Assembly: GCA_019456305.1 (NCBI GenBank)
Contig: VRUD01000033.1
Location: 1-43,920, forward strand
From: Cytophagales bacterium
GTDB lineage: Bacteria > Bacteroidota > Bacteroidia > Cytophagales > VRUD01
Length of the DNA stretch: 43,920 nt
Reading direction: 5' to 3'
How positions within the stretch are numbered: the first letter of the stretch is position 1; the number at the start of each line of letters is the position of its first letter. Positions 23,660-32,070 of the stretch are shown piece by piece. Under the pieces are notes generated by a model, which made no database searches, had not been told where the DNA came from, and worked only from the letters and a program-made list of their open reading frames with translations. Position numbers and translations under genes: made by a program.

Positions 23660-23855
23660 TTTCGATCTCAAAACTTCTTTTAATTTTTTGGAAATAAGCA
23701 ATACGTTCCTTGAAAAATTCATTAACAAATTCTTTCATTTCAATAACTTCTCTAATTCTTTCTTCAGGGCTTTTTGCTGCCATTTCTTTCAATTCTTCTT
23801 CTTCAGTTTTTTTTGAACTAATTTTTCTAACTATATTTTTATTTATGGTATTCAT
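23652..23855 (-). CDS. Small partner protein of the nucleotidyltransferase (putative antitoxin)
   Basis: I do not recognise a family. ATG at 23855 gives 67 residues ('MNTINKNIVRKISSKKTEEE'), mostly helical, highly charged, with 'SPEERIREVIEMKEFVNEFF' in the middle. The ATG at 23882 is ruled out if the strong promoter at 23880-23910 is real, since transcription would begin near 23873. The stop overlaps the nucleotidyltransferase start by 8 bases, the coupling usual for antitoxin-toxin pairs. Function is inferred from that arrangement. Confidence 0.65.
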   Translation of the reverse strand: MNTINKNIVRKISSKKTEEEELKEMAAKSPEERIREVIEMKEFVNEFFKERIAYFQKIKRSFEIEND

Positions 23856-23879
23856 AGTTAATTCTTTTTTAATATTTTT

Positions 23880-23910
23880 CAAAGATATTAATTAATAACT
23901 TTGTACCAAA
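23880..23910 (-). promoter_or_regulatory. Consensus Bacteroidota promoter for the nucleotidyltransferase pair and argF
   Basis: Minus-strand TTTG (23910-23907) and TATCTTTG (23887-23880) are 19 bases apart, an exact match to TTTG-N19-TAnnTTTG. The three downstream genes (small partner, nucleotidyltransferase, argF) are tightly packed and likely share it. Confidence 0.65.
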
Positions 23911-23927
23911 ACATGTCTTGTCTTGTC

Positions 23928-24896
23928 CTAATTCTCATAATTCAAAGTTATTTTTGTCCCATACGATCTATCTTCCAGCTTTGTTGCCTCTGTAATCACG
24001 CTTTTTTTACCTCCATGCCTGATAAAATACAATGCTGCAATGATCTTTGGTTTCATATTTCCTTCTCCAAACATACCTTCTTCCAAATATTTTTCGGTAT
24101 CAGCTTTATCAAGAAATTCGACTTTTCTTTCATCAGGCTGGTTGTAATTAATATAAACATAAGGGACATCGGTCAAAATGTAGAATTCATCTGCATTGAT
24201 CCTGCTTGCCAAAAGAGCGGACGTAAAGTCTTTATCAACCACTGCCTCAACAGGATGAAGATATTTATCTTTTCCAATAGATACGGGAATACCCCCTCCG
24301 CCAACAGCAATTACAATAGCCCCCTGTCGTGCAATAGTTTCGATTGAATTCCTGTTAAATATTGAAATGGGTTTAGGAGAAGGTACGACCCTTCTCCAGC
24401 CTTCTTTTTTTTTCGGAGTTTCTTTAAAGCTCCAGCCTTTTTCTTTTTTAAGTTTTCCTGCTTCCTGTGCTGAATATGTAACACCAATCCTTTTTGTTGG
24501 ATCATCAAAAGCTTCGTCATTTTTATCAACGATTACCTGGGTTACTATTGTTACAACATCTTTTTCAATATTATTCTTATAGAGGATGTTTCTTAACACT
24601 CTTTCGATCATATATCCAATGCCCCCCTGTGAATCAGCAACGCATATATCCAAAGGCATCTGGGGAATATTGTAAATTTGCTCCCCGGCATCATTCCTCA
24701 TGAGTATATTGCCAACCTGTGGCCCATTACCATGGGTTATTACTATATCATAACCCTCTTTTATTAAATAGATCAAGTTAGATAAAGTATCCGTTGCATT
24801 TTTTTCCTGCTCATCTATGGTCCCTGTTTGATCATCTCTTAATAACGCATTTCCTCCGAGGGCAATTACAGCTAGCTTGTTATATCGAAATTTCAA
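23928..24896 (-). CDS. arcC: Carbamate kinase
   Basis: Transfers phosphate from carbamoyl phosphate to ADP, the ATP-yielding step of arginine/citrulline fermentation. The 322-residue amino-acid-kinase fold shows 'VIALGGNALLRDDQTGTIDE' at the start, 'ITHGNGPQVGNILMRND', 'VIAVGGGGIPVSIGKDK', 'VDKDFTSALLASRINADEFY' with the ADP-site Lys, 'ILTDVPYVYINYNQPDE' and a C-terminal 'EATKLEDRSYGTKITL'. Residues near 270 read 'GEGNMKPKI', where well-studied carbamate kinases have GSMGPK; the nucleotide-site Lys is kept. It lies upstream of the nucleotidyltransferase pair and argF on the same strand. Confidence 0.93.
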   Translation of the reverse strand: MKFRYNKLAVIALGGNALLRDDQTGTIDEQEKNATDTLSNLIYLIKEGYDIVITHGNGPQVGNILMRNDAGEQIYNIPQMPLDICVADSQGGIGYMIERVLRNILYKNNIEKDVVTIVTQVIVDKNDEAFDDPTKRIGVTYSAQEAGKLKKEKGWSFKETPKKKEGWRRVVPSPKPISIFNRNSIETIARQGAIVIAVGGGGIPVSIGKDKYLHPVEAVVDKDFTSALLASRINADEFYILTDVPYVYINYNQPDERKVEFLDKADTEKYLEEGMFGEGNMKPKIIAALYFIRHGGKKSVITEATKLEDRSYGTKITLNYEN

Positions 24897-25358
24897 TGTT
24901 TTAAAATAAAGTTTATTTTAAATTTATCTTTTCTGCATTTAATAATCAGGTTCTTGGTTCTGGGTACTTGGTTCTTGGTTGTAGATACTCATTGTCACTC
25001 CGCTTTTCAAGTACCCAGTGCCCAGTAACTAACTTATTATTTTTACTTCATTCAATTTTTAGTAATTTCATTTTTTAATTCAATTTACAACGTTATGTTC
25101 TTCATACAAAAATAGTGTTTATATTTGGGATGTAAAGAAAACGATTTTTTTCTAAAAACAAAACGATGAATCAATATAAAGAATATTCAATTAATTGTAA
25201 TTTTAATACAACAAATTTAAAAAAAAATCGTATTAGTTTTTTATTAAGTATATAATTATTACTTTTGTGCCGACCATTTTAAAAAAGATGTTCCATTTTC
25301 ACTGTAATACAGTCTTAGTGAGAAATTTTTAAACTTTGTAAATTAAGAACCCGAAGAT
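24897..25358. other. Non-coding divergent region between arcC and a small lipoprotein gene
   Basis: No gene was found. Tandem GGTTCTTGGTTCTGGGTACTT words (about 24950-24980) face CAAGTACCCAGTGCCCAGTA (25008-25027) to form a word-repeat hairpin. A very A/T-rich stretch follows. TACTTTTG at 25260-25267, with TTTT 19 bases upstream, is a possible promoter for the lipoprotein at 25359. Confidence 0.6.
25237..25267 (+). promoter_or_regulatory. Possible promoter for the small lipoprotein
   Basis: TACTTTTG (25260-25267) fits TAnnTTTG; the -33 box would be TTTT (25237-25240), 19 bases upstream, one base off TTTG. The leader would be about 85 bases. Confidence 0.4.
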
Positions 25359-25505
25359 ATGAAAAAAATATTTTTTGCAGCGGTACTGCTTGCTTTCGCT
25401 ATGGCTTCCTGCAGACCACATACTTGTCCGACTTATATGAAGAATGATCCTGGGAACCAGGATATCAGGGTTAAAACGCAAACTACGATTGAGAACAGAG
25501 CTTAA
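25359..25505 (+). CDS. 48-residue lipoprotein
   Basis: A 48-codon frame from ATG 25359 to TAA 25505. Residues 1-18 ('MKKIFFAAVLLAFAMASC') are a textbook lipoprotein signal: two Lys, a hydrophobic core and the lipobox MASC. The mature peptide is about 31 residues ('CRPHTCPTYMKNDP...') with a second Cys. Short Cys-Pro-Thr-Tyr lipoproteins of this kind occur in Bacteroidota, but I cannot name a family. A promoter candidate lies 92 bases upstream. An opposing longer frame over the same DNA is less convincing because it runs through the hairpin at 25651-25703. Confidence 0.65.
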   Translation: MKKIFFAAVLLAFAMASCRPHTCPTYMKNDPGNQDIRVKTQTTIENRA

Positions 25506-25650
25506 TTTTGTTAATTCGATTTGCATCCCGGAGCTATTATCAGAGGATGATGAAATCTTATTACCTTGAGAGTACTTAAGTTTTATCTGATAACAGTTGC
25601 ACTTCATGAGATATGGTAAGTAAAAGTTGAGTTGTCCGGAAATCCCATAA

Positions 25651-25703
25651 CCCCGCATAAAAGAAATGCCTCTTAAAATTTTAGGCATTTCTTTTGTGCG
25701 GGG
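25651..25703. terminator. Strong hairpin downstream of the sensor gene
   Basis: Nested stems CCCCGCA/TGCGGGG, AAAAGAAATGCCT/AGGCATTTCTTTT and TAAAATTTTA make an almost continuous 53-base palindrome. It is 45 bases past the stop of the sensor gene (25749) and 145 bases past the small lipoprotein, so it may end transcription from both sides. Its CCCCGCA ends match the palindromes at 4118 and 4399. Confidence 0.65.
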
Positions 25704-25748
25704 TTAATTATTTAATTAAATTCTAATTCCTGACAATCCCTAACCTGC

Positions 25749-28700
25749 TCAAATTCTGATTCCAATCACTAAGACATCATCTAGCTGTTCTTCTTTATTT
25801 TTCCATTTTTCAAAAGTTTCATCCAATATTTCATGTTGTTTTTCCATTGAATGATGCTGTATTTCAATGAGCAAATCCTGGAACCTTTTATAGGTAAATT
25901 TCTTTCCTTCAGGGCCTCCAAATTGGTCTGCATAGCCGTCTGAAAATATATAGTAAGTATCACCATTTTTTATCTTTATATGGTGGTTTGTAAATTCTTT
26001 ATCCTTGCCCACTTTATACATGCCGATAGAAAATCTGTTTCCTTTGAATTTTTGTAACTGTTTATCCCTGATCAGGTAAAGCGGATTATACGCACCGGAA
26101 AATTGTAATTCTTTTTTGTGTAGATCAATTAAACAGAGCGCTATATCCATACCGTCTCTTGCTTCCCCTTCCTTTCCTTTTTGTTTTAAGGCATTAACTA
26201 TACCATCGTTCAATGCGCCCAATATTTTTGCTGCATCTGTAATTCCTTTATTATTTATTACTTCATTTAACAGATCATGCCCAATCACGCTCATAAATGC
26301 TCCAGGTACACCATGGCCTGTGCAATCTACTGCGGCTATGATAATAGCCCCCCTACCAGCCCCCTCTAAATTCCCCTCGCCACTACTCCTTGCCGAATCG
26401 GTGAATATGTGAATCGGTGAATCGGTGAATTGTTTCTTTTTTCTTCTCTCCGTTTCTCCGATTCCTCGTTTCTCCGATTCAGGGGGGCTTGGAATTAGAG
26501 GGGGGCTGAACCAATAAAAATCTCCACTCACAATTGCTTTGGGCTTAAAGAGAATAAAAGAGTGTGGTAAAACAGTTTGAATTTCTTCAGGATCCGGAAA
26601 GATTGCTTCCTGAATTTGTTTTGCATAATTGATGCTGTCTGTAATGTCTGTATTCTTCTGCTTTATTATTTCTTCAGCATTTTTTCTCTCTGTGATATCA
26701 GTATCTATAGCCACCAATTTCTTCAATGTCCCATTTTCGATAATGGGCGTAAGTGTAGTCTGTACCCATATCTCGTTGCCATCTTTGGTGCTATTCTTTA
26801 CTTCATACACTACCGAACTCTTTTTATTAATACAATTATCAATCACTTGTTTTATTTCAGGATTATTGCTCATTTCCATCATTGTTTCCCCTTTTTCTTT
26901 TTTAAATTCCTCCAGAGTGTAACCCATCATTTTTGCGAAACCTTCATTAGCCCATTCCAATTTTCCTGCCGCATTAGCGATTAATACTGCGTTATCAGTT
27001 TTGCTCGCCACAATAGAGAGTTTTTCTAATTCCTTCTTTTGCCTTGAAATCTCTTGAGTTCTGATCTTAACTTTTTGTTCAAGTAATCTTTTTTCCCGTT
27101 TCAGGTTTCTTTCACGTATCTTAATGTAGCTAATAATACCTCCTAAGCCTGTAAATCCAAATCCTAAATAAAACCATAATGTCTGCCACCAGGGGGGGGA
27201 AATATTAAAGCTAAATATTGTTGGCTTTTTATTCCATATTCCATCATTATTGCAGCTTTTTACTATAAAGGTATACTCTCCATGAGGCAAATTTGAATAG
27301 GTGGCTTCTTTTCTTTGTGTAATGGGCGACCAATTTTTGTCAAATCCTTCTAATTTCCATTGATATTTTACTTTTTCCGGTATTGTTAAGCTGATACCAA
27401 TAAATTGAAATGTCAAATGATTTTGATCATGGGGAAGATCTAAGCCTAGAGGCAAACCGGTTTGATAGCTTATTGTATCAGAATAACCAGACCAGTTAAA
27501 ATCCTCAAAGAAGAGCTGCAATTTGGTGATATGGGTAAGCGGCTCTGTTTTGTTGGATATATCCAATTTAGGATCATATTTAATGGCTCCTTCAACAGTG
27601 CCAAACCAGATATTTCCATTGCTATCCTTATATACAGCATTATGACTTGTCTCAATTCCTCTGAAACCTTCTAACTTTCCAAAGTGCTTCACCTTTTTAA
27701 TAGGACTTGCTTTGATATAAAATTTATCAATTCCTTTATTAGTACCTACATATAAATAGCCATTATCATCAAATATCATTAAATAAGGAGTATCTGAACT
27801 TAAGCCATCCCTGGTAGAATAATTTCTAAAGGTACCTTTCGGACCGATATATGAAGGATATGTATATTTAGATATTCCATGGACTGTTCCAAACCACAAA
27901 CTACCCTCATTATCTTCAACTATTGACAGGATGTAATTATTTGGTAAACCGTCATCAGTAGTAAAATTTTCAAAAATAATACTATCATTCTCAAAAGATG
28001 AAACTTTACACCTTGAAAGACCATTTGATGTGCCGATCCAAAGATTACCTTTGTTATCCTCGCATATTGCTTTAATAGAATTAGCCGTTAGGCCATCATC
28101 AGTAGTATAGCTTTTAAATTTGCTCATACTACCGTTCAAGTTGAGTTTGGAAAGACCACCAAAGGTGCCTGCCCACAAATTTTGCTGACTATCCTCAAAA
28201 AGTACCATGACTGATGTTACAGGTGCACCTGGTGGGGCTAATAATCCATCTTTTTGGCTGTAAATTTTAATTACAGGTTTCCCACCTTTCGTTTTGGGTA
28301 GTGTATATTTTACCAGGCCGTCACGTGTTCCGATCCAAACGCTGCCTTTGGAATCTGAGAGCATTGACCAAATAGAGTTACTGGCTCCAAAGTACCCTGG
28401 CATAAAAATTTCAAAACCTTGATATTTGGCTGGATTATGCATGGTAAGATATGCTGGATTAGTATGAATTGGATGAAATTTTGCAATTCCGGCTACTGTA
28501 CCAAACCAAATATTGCCCTTTATATCTTCTGTAATTGCCCTAACATTGTCGCTACGCATTCCATGCAATGTAGTATATGTTAAAAACATTTTACCTTTAT
28601 ACTGTGTTATTCCTTTTCCGTAGTTTCCCATCCATATATTACCTTCCCTATCTTCACACATCGAGAGAGCTACACCTCTTGCAAACCCGTTTAAGTGACT

Positions 28701-29657
28701 AAATCGTTCATGATTCTTTCCATCAAATTTGATGGCAAGTGCAGATCCTCCACTTGACCAGATATTACCTTTCCGGTCTTGCAATAATGCCCAAATATTA
28801 CCCAACATTTCTGGTGTGGATAGTGTTAAGCTTTCAAGCTCCTGCAATAAATTTGAAGAATAATTTACTATCACTTTTGATATCCTGTCATAGAGAGCAA
28901 TCCACAAAAAACCATCTTTATCTTCCAATATTTTGCTCACGCTTTGAGGAGCATTCGCATTTTCAAGAGTGTAATTTTCAAACATATACAAAGGCTTCTT
29001 GCGATTACCAGCTATTTCGCTGCTGATCTGTATGAGTTTCGAAATACCATTTCTTGTAGCAAACCATATATTTCCTGCCCGGTCCTCAATAATATCATTA
29101 ATGGTATTGTTGGCAAGTCCATCTTTGGAAGTAAAATTATCAAGGTAGCTATTAAACTCTGAGCCATCACGGGTTTTTAGAAATGGAGCATTTGATGAAA
29201 GTTTTGAAATACCCTCTGTTGTCCCAAACCAAATATTGCCTTTGGAATCTTCAAAAATGGCGCTGATGCTGTTACCGATCAGCCCGTCATCAGTGGTTAT
29301 GCTAACAATGTTGATAGAGTCAGCTTTGTATGAAGATTTAGGATGAAAAGTAGAAATTCCCATGTTGGTTCCAATCCAGATATTTCCTCGTTTATCCTCC
29401 ATTATTTTTGAGGTACGGTTTGTGATAAGCCCTTCATAGGTAGTGTAATTTTTAAAACTCCTGCCATCATATTTTGATACGCCTCCATCAGTTGCCATCC
29501 AGATATTACCATCTCTATCCTGGATGATGTCGTAGACGGTAGCTTGTGCCAAACCATCTTCTACTGAGTAGATGCGGGTATTGTGGAGTTGGGCCTTTAA
29601 TTTCACCCCGTTAGATAATATTAATAAAACTAATAATATTGATAGTAATTGTTTCAT
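25749..29657 (-). CDS. Reg_prop/Y_Y_Y/PAS sensor with SpoIIE-type PP2C phosphatase output
   Basis: A 1302-residue inner-membrane sensor. After a signal peptide (1-22) come 14 Reg_prop blades, each with a version of 'EDxxGNIWFGTxxGISK', enough for two seven-bladed propellers in the periplasm. Next is a Y_Y_Y domain (about 739-805), one membrane helix ('WWQTLWFYLGFGFTGLGGII'), a coiled coil (850-885), a PAS domain (890-1000, 'ANEGFAKMMGYTLEEFKKEK') and a SpoIIE serine phosphatase (about 1035-1300) with 'SGDFYWFS', 'VDCTGHGVPGAFMSVIG' and 'FSDGYADQFGG' metal-binding motifs. Such proteins usually act on an anti-anti-sigma partner, absent here. Residues about 1050-1104 are a repeat-encoded insertion. 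It starts one base after the stop of the transporter/synthase gene. Confidence 0.93.
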   Translation of the reverse strand: MKQLLSILLVLLILSNGVKLKAQLHNTRIYSVEDGLAQATVYDIIQDRDGNIWMATDGGVSKYDGRSFKNYTTYEGLITNRTSKIMEDKRGNIWIGTNMGISTFHPKSSYKADSINIVSITTDDGLIGNSISAIFEDSKGNIWFGTTEGISKLSSNAPFLKTRDGSEFNSYLDNFTSKDGLANNTINDIIEDRAGNIWFATRNGISKLIQISSEIAGNRKKPLYMFENYTLENANAPQSVSKILEDKDGFLWIALYDRISKVIVNYSSNLLQELESLTLSTPEMLGNIWALLQDRKGNIWSSGGSALAIKFDGKNHERFSHLNGFARGVALSMCEDREGNIWMGNYGKGITQYKGKMFLTYTTLHGMRSDNVRAITEDIKGNIWFGTVAGIAKFHPIHTNPAYLTMHNPAKYQGFEIFMPGYFGASNSIWSMLSDSKGSVWIGTRDGLVKYTLPKTKGGKPVIKIYSQKDGLLAPPGAPVTSVMVLFEDSQQNLWAGTFGGLSKLNLNGSMSKFKSYTTDDGLTANSIKAICEDNKGNLWIGTSNGLSRCKVSSFENDSIIFENFTTDDGLPNNYILSIVEDNEGSLWFGTVHGISKYTYPSYIGPKGTFRNYSTRDGLSSDTPYLMIFDDNGYLYVGTNKGIDKFYIKASPIKKVKHFGKLEGFRGIETSHNAVYKDSNGNIWFGTVEGAIKYDPKLDISNKTEPLTHITKLQLFFEDFNWSGYSDTISYQTGLPLGLDLPHDQNHLTFQFIGISLTIPEKVKYQWKLEGFDKNWSPITQRKEATYSNLPHGEYTFIVKSCNNDGIWNKKPTIFSFNISPPWWQTLWFYLGFGFTGLGGIISYIKIRERNLKREKRLLEQKVKIRTQEISRQKKELEKLSIVASKTDNAVLIANAAGKLEWANEGFAKMMGYTLEEFKKEKGETMMEMSNNPEIKQVIDNCINKKSSVVYEVKNSTKDGNEIWVQTTLTPIIENGTLKKLVAIDTDITERKNAEEIIKQKNTDITDSINYAKQIQEAIFPDPEEIQTVLPHSFILFKPKAIVSGDFYWFSPPLIPSPPESEKRGIGETERRKKKQFTDSPIHIFTDSARSSGEGNLEGAGRGAIIIAAVDCTGHGVPGAFMSVIGHDLLNEVINNKGITDAAKILGALNDGIVNALKQKGKEGEARDGMDIALCLIDLHKKELQFSGAYNPLYLIRDKQLQKFKGNRFSIGMYKVGKDKEFTNHHIKIKNGDTYYIFSDGYADQFGGPEGKKFTYKRFQDLLIEIQHHSMEKQHEILDETFEKWKNKEEQLDDVLVIGIRI
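26346..26507. repeat. 162-bp element with inverted ends inserted in the PP2C domain
   Basis: The left end AGCCCCCCTACCAGCCCC and the right end (complement AGCCCCCCTCTAATTCC) are inverted repeats. The middle has GAATCGGTGAATCGGTGAAT words (26412-26431) facing TCTCCGATTC copies (26453-26480). Its length, 162 bp, is exactly 54 codons, and the frame stays open. In relatives 'SGDFYWFS' leads within a few residues to 'IIAAVDCTGHG'; here 54 extra residues intervene. Confidence 0.85.
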
Positions 29658-29658
29658 C

Positions 29659-31242
29659 TTAAAATATTTCTATTTTTTCTTTTAACAAAATAGGAATTGT
29701 GGTATTGATACTCCCTCCACGAGTCATTTGCAGTGCATTTGCATGCAAAACATCCATGATCGGGTTATCATCAGTGAGTATGATCCCTTCACTAAAATCA
29801 TAATCATCAATAAATATATTTTGACCTGTGAGGAAACTAAATGGGTCAGCAAACCTATCCCGTCTTTCAAATGAATACGAAGTTAAATCAATACCACCTT
29901 TACCGGCAGGCTTCATGCTAGCAAAAAACATTAATTCAGAAATTAGTTTCCAGTCATTTTGGGTGTTAATAAGCTTGTGATAAAACCCTGATTTTTGCAA
30001 TGTTTTACCAATTGACTTTGCGGCTAAATCATGTTCGCCTTCAAGTACATTTTGATAATGAAGAAAAACGATACCGTCATCATTTAAAATAGATTGTAGC
30101 TCTTTAAAACACTCTACAGTATAAACATTAGAGGGCTGATTTTCTCCGGCACTCATATCAAGGACGATAATATCATATTTCTTTTTACAGGTTCTAATAT
30201 AATGCCGGGCATCATCGGTATAAACCTTTACATTGTGGGTCATATAAAAATGTTTCCAGGCAAGGTATTTCATCCTCCTGTCTATTTCCACTGCGTCAAT
30301 ATTAAATCCAAGGAAGTTGAGCTCATTTACAAGATTACCGCCACCCAATCCGCAGATCAACACCTTTGAACCTGCTGGTTTGAATGAGGAATAAAAGGCA
30401 ATCCTGTGTATGTATTTCCACTGAGACCGGCCTGTTGGTATATGCATAAAGGTTTGGGATATATTATTGATGTGTAGGGAGCGTTTTTGTGTCTTTTTAT
30501 CGTCTGCAATCATTACCTGCCCTAATAAACCATCGCTTCTGTGTACTATTTTTATGTGGGAATGTCGTTTTTGTTTTTTGGGATTTAAATAGGCAGCTGC
30601 TGTTATAAAAATAAAAAATATAATACCCAGTGTAACTAAGAATTTTCTGTTCATTATAAAATAGGATAAGGAAATAATTGCCAATACAACGACATTAGTT
30701 ACGATACTTACTTTCAATCCATAAATTGGAAGAATATAAAATCCTGTTAAAAAAGTTGTTATTATACCGCCTGCTGTTGAAACAGCATAAACATTACCAG
30801 CAATATTACCTGCATTACTTATCTTTTCAGTAATTAATTTGATTATAACCGGTGATGTCATCCCAAAACAGACCAAGGGTGGAAACAGAAATGAAGTGCA
30901 AGAAATAATCCCGCCTGCCATATATCCCCAATCCAGCGTGCGTATCATTACAAGATTTCCCCAGAAAGGCATTATTACAACCAGCATCGTTGCAAGCAGC
31001 AATAAATAAAACAAAGTATTTGTTTGAGGGAATTTTTTAGAAACAAGACCACCTAAAAAGTACCCTGAGGTCAATCCGGCTAAGGTAATGCCAATAACAG
31101 ATGTCCATACGTATAAAGAATTGCCATAAAAGGGCGCTTCCATTGCAGCTCCAAGCAATTCCACGTTCATTACAGAGGCTCCTTCTATAAAAGCGATCAG
31201 GTACAATATATTACCTGATAATGACTTTTTGTTATTTTCCAT
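29659..31242 (-). CDS. Fused membrane transporter / spermidine synthase-like methyltransferase-fold protein
   Basis: The 527-residue protein has some eight membrane helices in residues 10-210 ('NILYLIAFIEGASVMNVELL' first), resembling the MFS-like part of fused spermidine synthases, and a Rossmann domain (about 235-440) with 'VLICGLGGGNLVNELNFLGF', 'AVEIDRRMKYLAWKHFYM', 'VYTDDARHYIRTCKKKYDII' and 'LDMSAGENQPSNVYTVECF'. The acidic 'D.DA' residues of the decarboxylated-SAM and polyamine sites are partly kept, but the substrate is uncertain; many such fusions have no proven polyamine activity. Its stop is one base before the sensor gene start, so the two form an operon in the order transporter, sensor. 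Confidence 0.85.
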   Translation of the reverse strand: MENNKKSLSGNILYLIAFIEGASVMNVELLGAAMEAPFYGNSLYVWTSVIGITLAGLTSGYFLGGLVSKKFPQTNTLFYLLLLATMLVVIMPFWGNLVMIRTLDWGYMAGGIISCTSFLFPPLVCFGMTSPVIIKLITEKISNAGNIAGNVYAVSTAGGIITTFLTGFYILPIYGLKVSIVTNVVVLAIISLSYFIMNRKFLVTLGIIFFIFITAAAYLNPKKQKRHSHIKIVHRSDGLLGQVMIADDKKTQKRSLHINNISQTFMHIPTGRSQWKYIHRIAFYSSFKPAGSKVLICGLGGGNLVNELNFLGFNIDAVEIDRRMKYLAWKHFYMTHNVKVYTDDARHYIRTCKKKYDIIVLDMSAGENQPSNVYTVECFKELQSILNDDGIVFLHYQNVLEGEHDLAAKSIGKTLQKSGFYHKLINTQNDWKLISELMFFASMKPAGKGGIDLTSYSFERRDRFADPFSFLTGQNIFIDDYDFSEGIILTDDNPIMDVLHANALQMTRGGSINTTIPILLKEKIEIF

Positions 31243-31319
31243 AATTAATACACAGATTACACAGATTTAAGACATATATTTGTAAAACTAATAGAAATCT
31301 TTGAAAAATTCAAATAGTG

Positions 31320-31450
31320 GCAAAAAAAAATTGCCACGAAGACACTAAGGCACAAAGAAACACAAAGATAATTTTAACCACAGATTACACAGATTTATTA
31401 TAAAAAACTTTGTGAACCTTTGTGCCTTCGTGTCTTTGTGGCAAGATTTG
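31320..31450. repeat. Word-repeat hairpin with CACAAAGA and CACAGATTA words
   Basis: GTGGCAAAAA...CACGAAGACACTAAGGCACA (31318-31355) faces TTTGTGCCTTCGTGTCTTTG (31419-31438) and GTGGCAAGATTTGTGG. The inner part has CACAGATTACACAGATT (31380-31396), a word also at 31249-31266 and at the end of the M23 gene. The gap 31243-31458 has no gene; FAH starts directly after the right arm. Confidence 0.85.
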
Positions 31451-31458
31451 TGGAAAAA

Positions 31459-32070
31459 ATGAAAATCCTTGCTATCGGAAGAAATTATTTAAAACACATT
31501 GATGAGCTCGGCAACAAAAAAGCGGAAGAACCTGTTGTTTTTATCAAACCGGATACAGCGCTTTTAAAAGATAACGCATCATTCTTTTATCCGGATTTTT
31601 CTACTGAAATACACTATGAAGTAGAATTAATAATAAGAATTAATAAAGATGGCAAAAACATTGATAAAAGATTTGCCCGTAATTATTACAACGAAATTGG
31701 CGTTGGTATAGATTTTACCGCAAGGGACCTGCAGCAAAAAGCCAAGGAGAAAAGATTGCCTTGGACTTTGTCAAAAGGATTCAACGGTTCTGCTCCGGTC
31801 TCAAATTTTCTCCCGTTGGAAGAATTTGATGATATAAACAACATAGACTTTAGTCTTAAAGTTAACCATATACTCAAACAAAAAGGCAACAGCCAAAATA
31901 TGATCTTCAGTTTTGACTATATTATCTCCTATATTTCAACATTTATTACCTTTAAAAAAGGAGATATTGTATTTACAGGTACACCCGAAGGCGTTGGTCC
32001 AATCCATATCGGTGACAAAATTGAGGCCTACATTGAGGATAAAAAGATGCTGGCGTTTGATGTTCGGTAG
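31459..32070 (+). CDS. Fumarylacetoacetate hydrolase (FAH)-family enzyme
   Basis: The 203-residue protein from ATG 31459 ('MKILAIGRNYLKHIDELGNK') has the single-domain FAH fold. Metal ligands are in 'TEIHYEVELIIRI' (E-x-E, about residues 57-61) and 'GVGIDFTARDLQQKAKEKRL' (Asp). 'WTLSKGFNGSAPVS' and 'DIVFTGTPEGVGPIHIGDKI' are the conserved core and C-terminal motifs. Small FAH proteins of this size include acylpyruvases, oxaloacetate decarboxylases and hydroxy-dienedioate isomerases; the sequence does not decide among them. The frame runs upstream to 31420, but those codons are the repeat arm. Confidence 0.92.
   Translation: MKILAIGRNYLKHIDELGNKKAEEPVVFIKPDTALLKDNASFFYPDFSTEIHYEVELIIRINKDGKNIDKRFARNYYNEIGVGIDFTARDLQQKAKEKRLPWTLSKGFNGSAPVSNFLPLEEFDDINNIDFSLKVNHILKQKGNSQNMIFSFDYIISYISTFITFKKGDIVFTGTPEGVGPIHIGDKIEAYIEDKKMLAFDVR

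Noticed and set aside
25329-25688. 119-codon minus-strand open frame
   Set aside because: It runs through the hairpin at 25651-25703 and over the opposing lipoprotein gene, and its sequence shows no domain or signal.
29659-31242. Naming the fused transporter/synthase speE
   Set aside because: The Rossmann domain is spermidine synthase-like, but substrate residues are uncertain and many such fusions lack proven polyamine activity.
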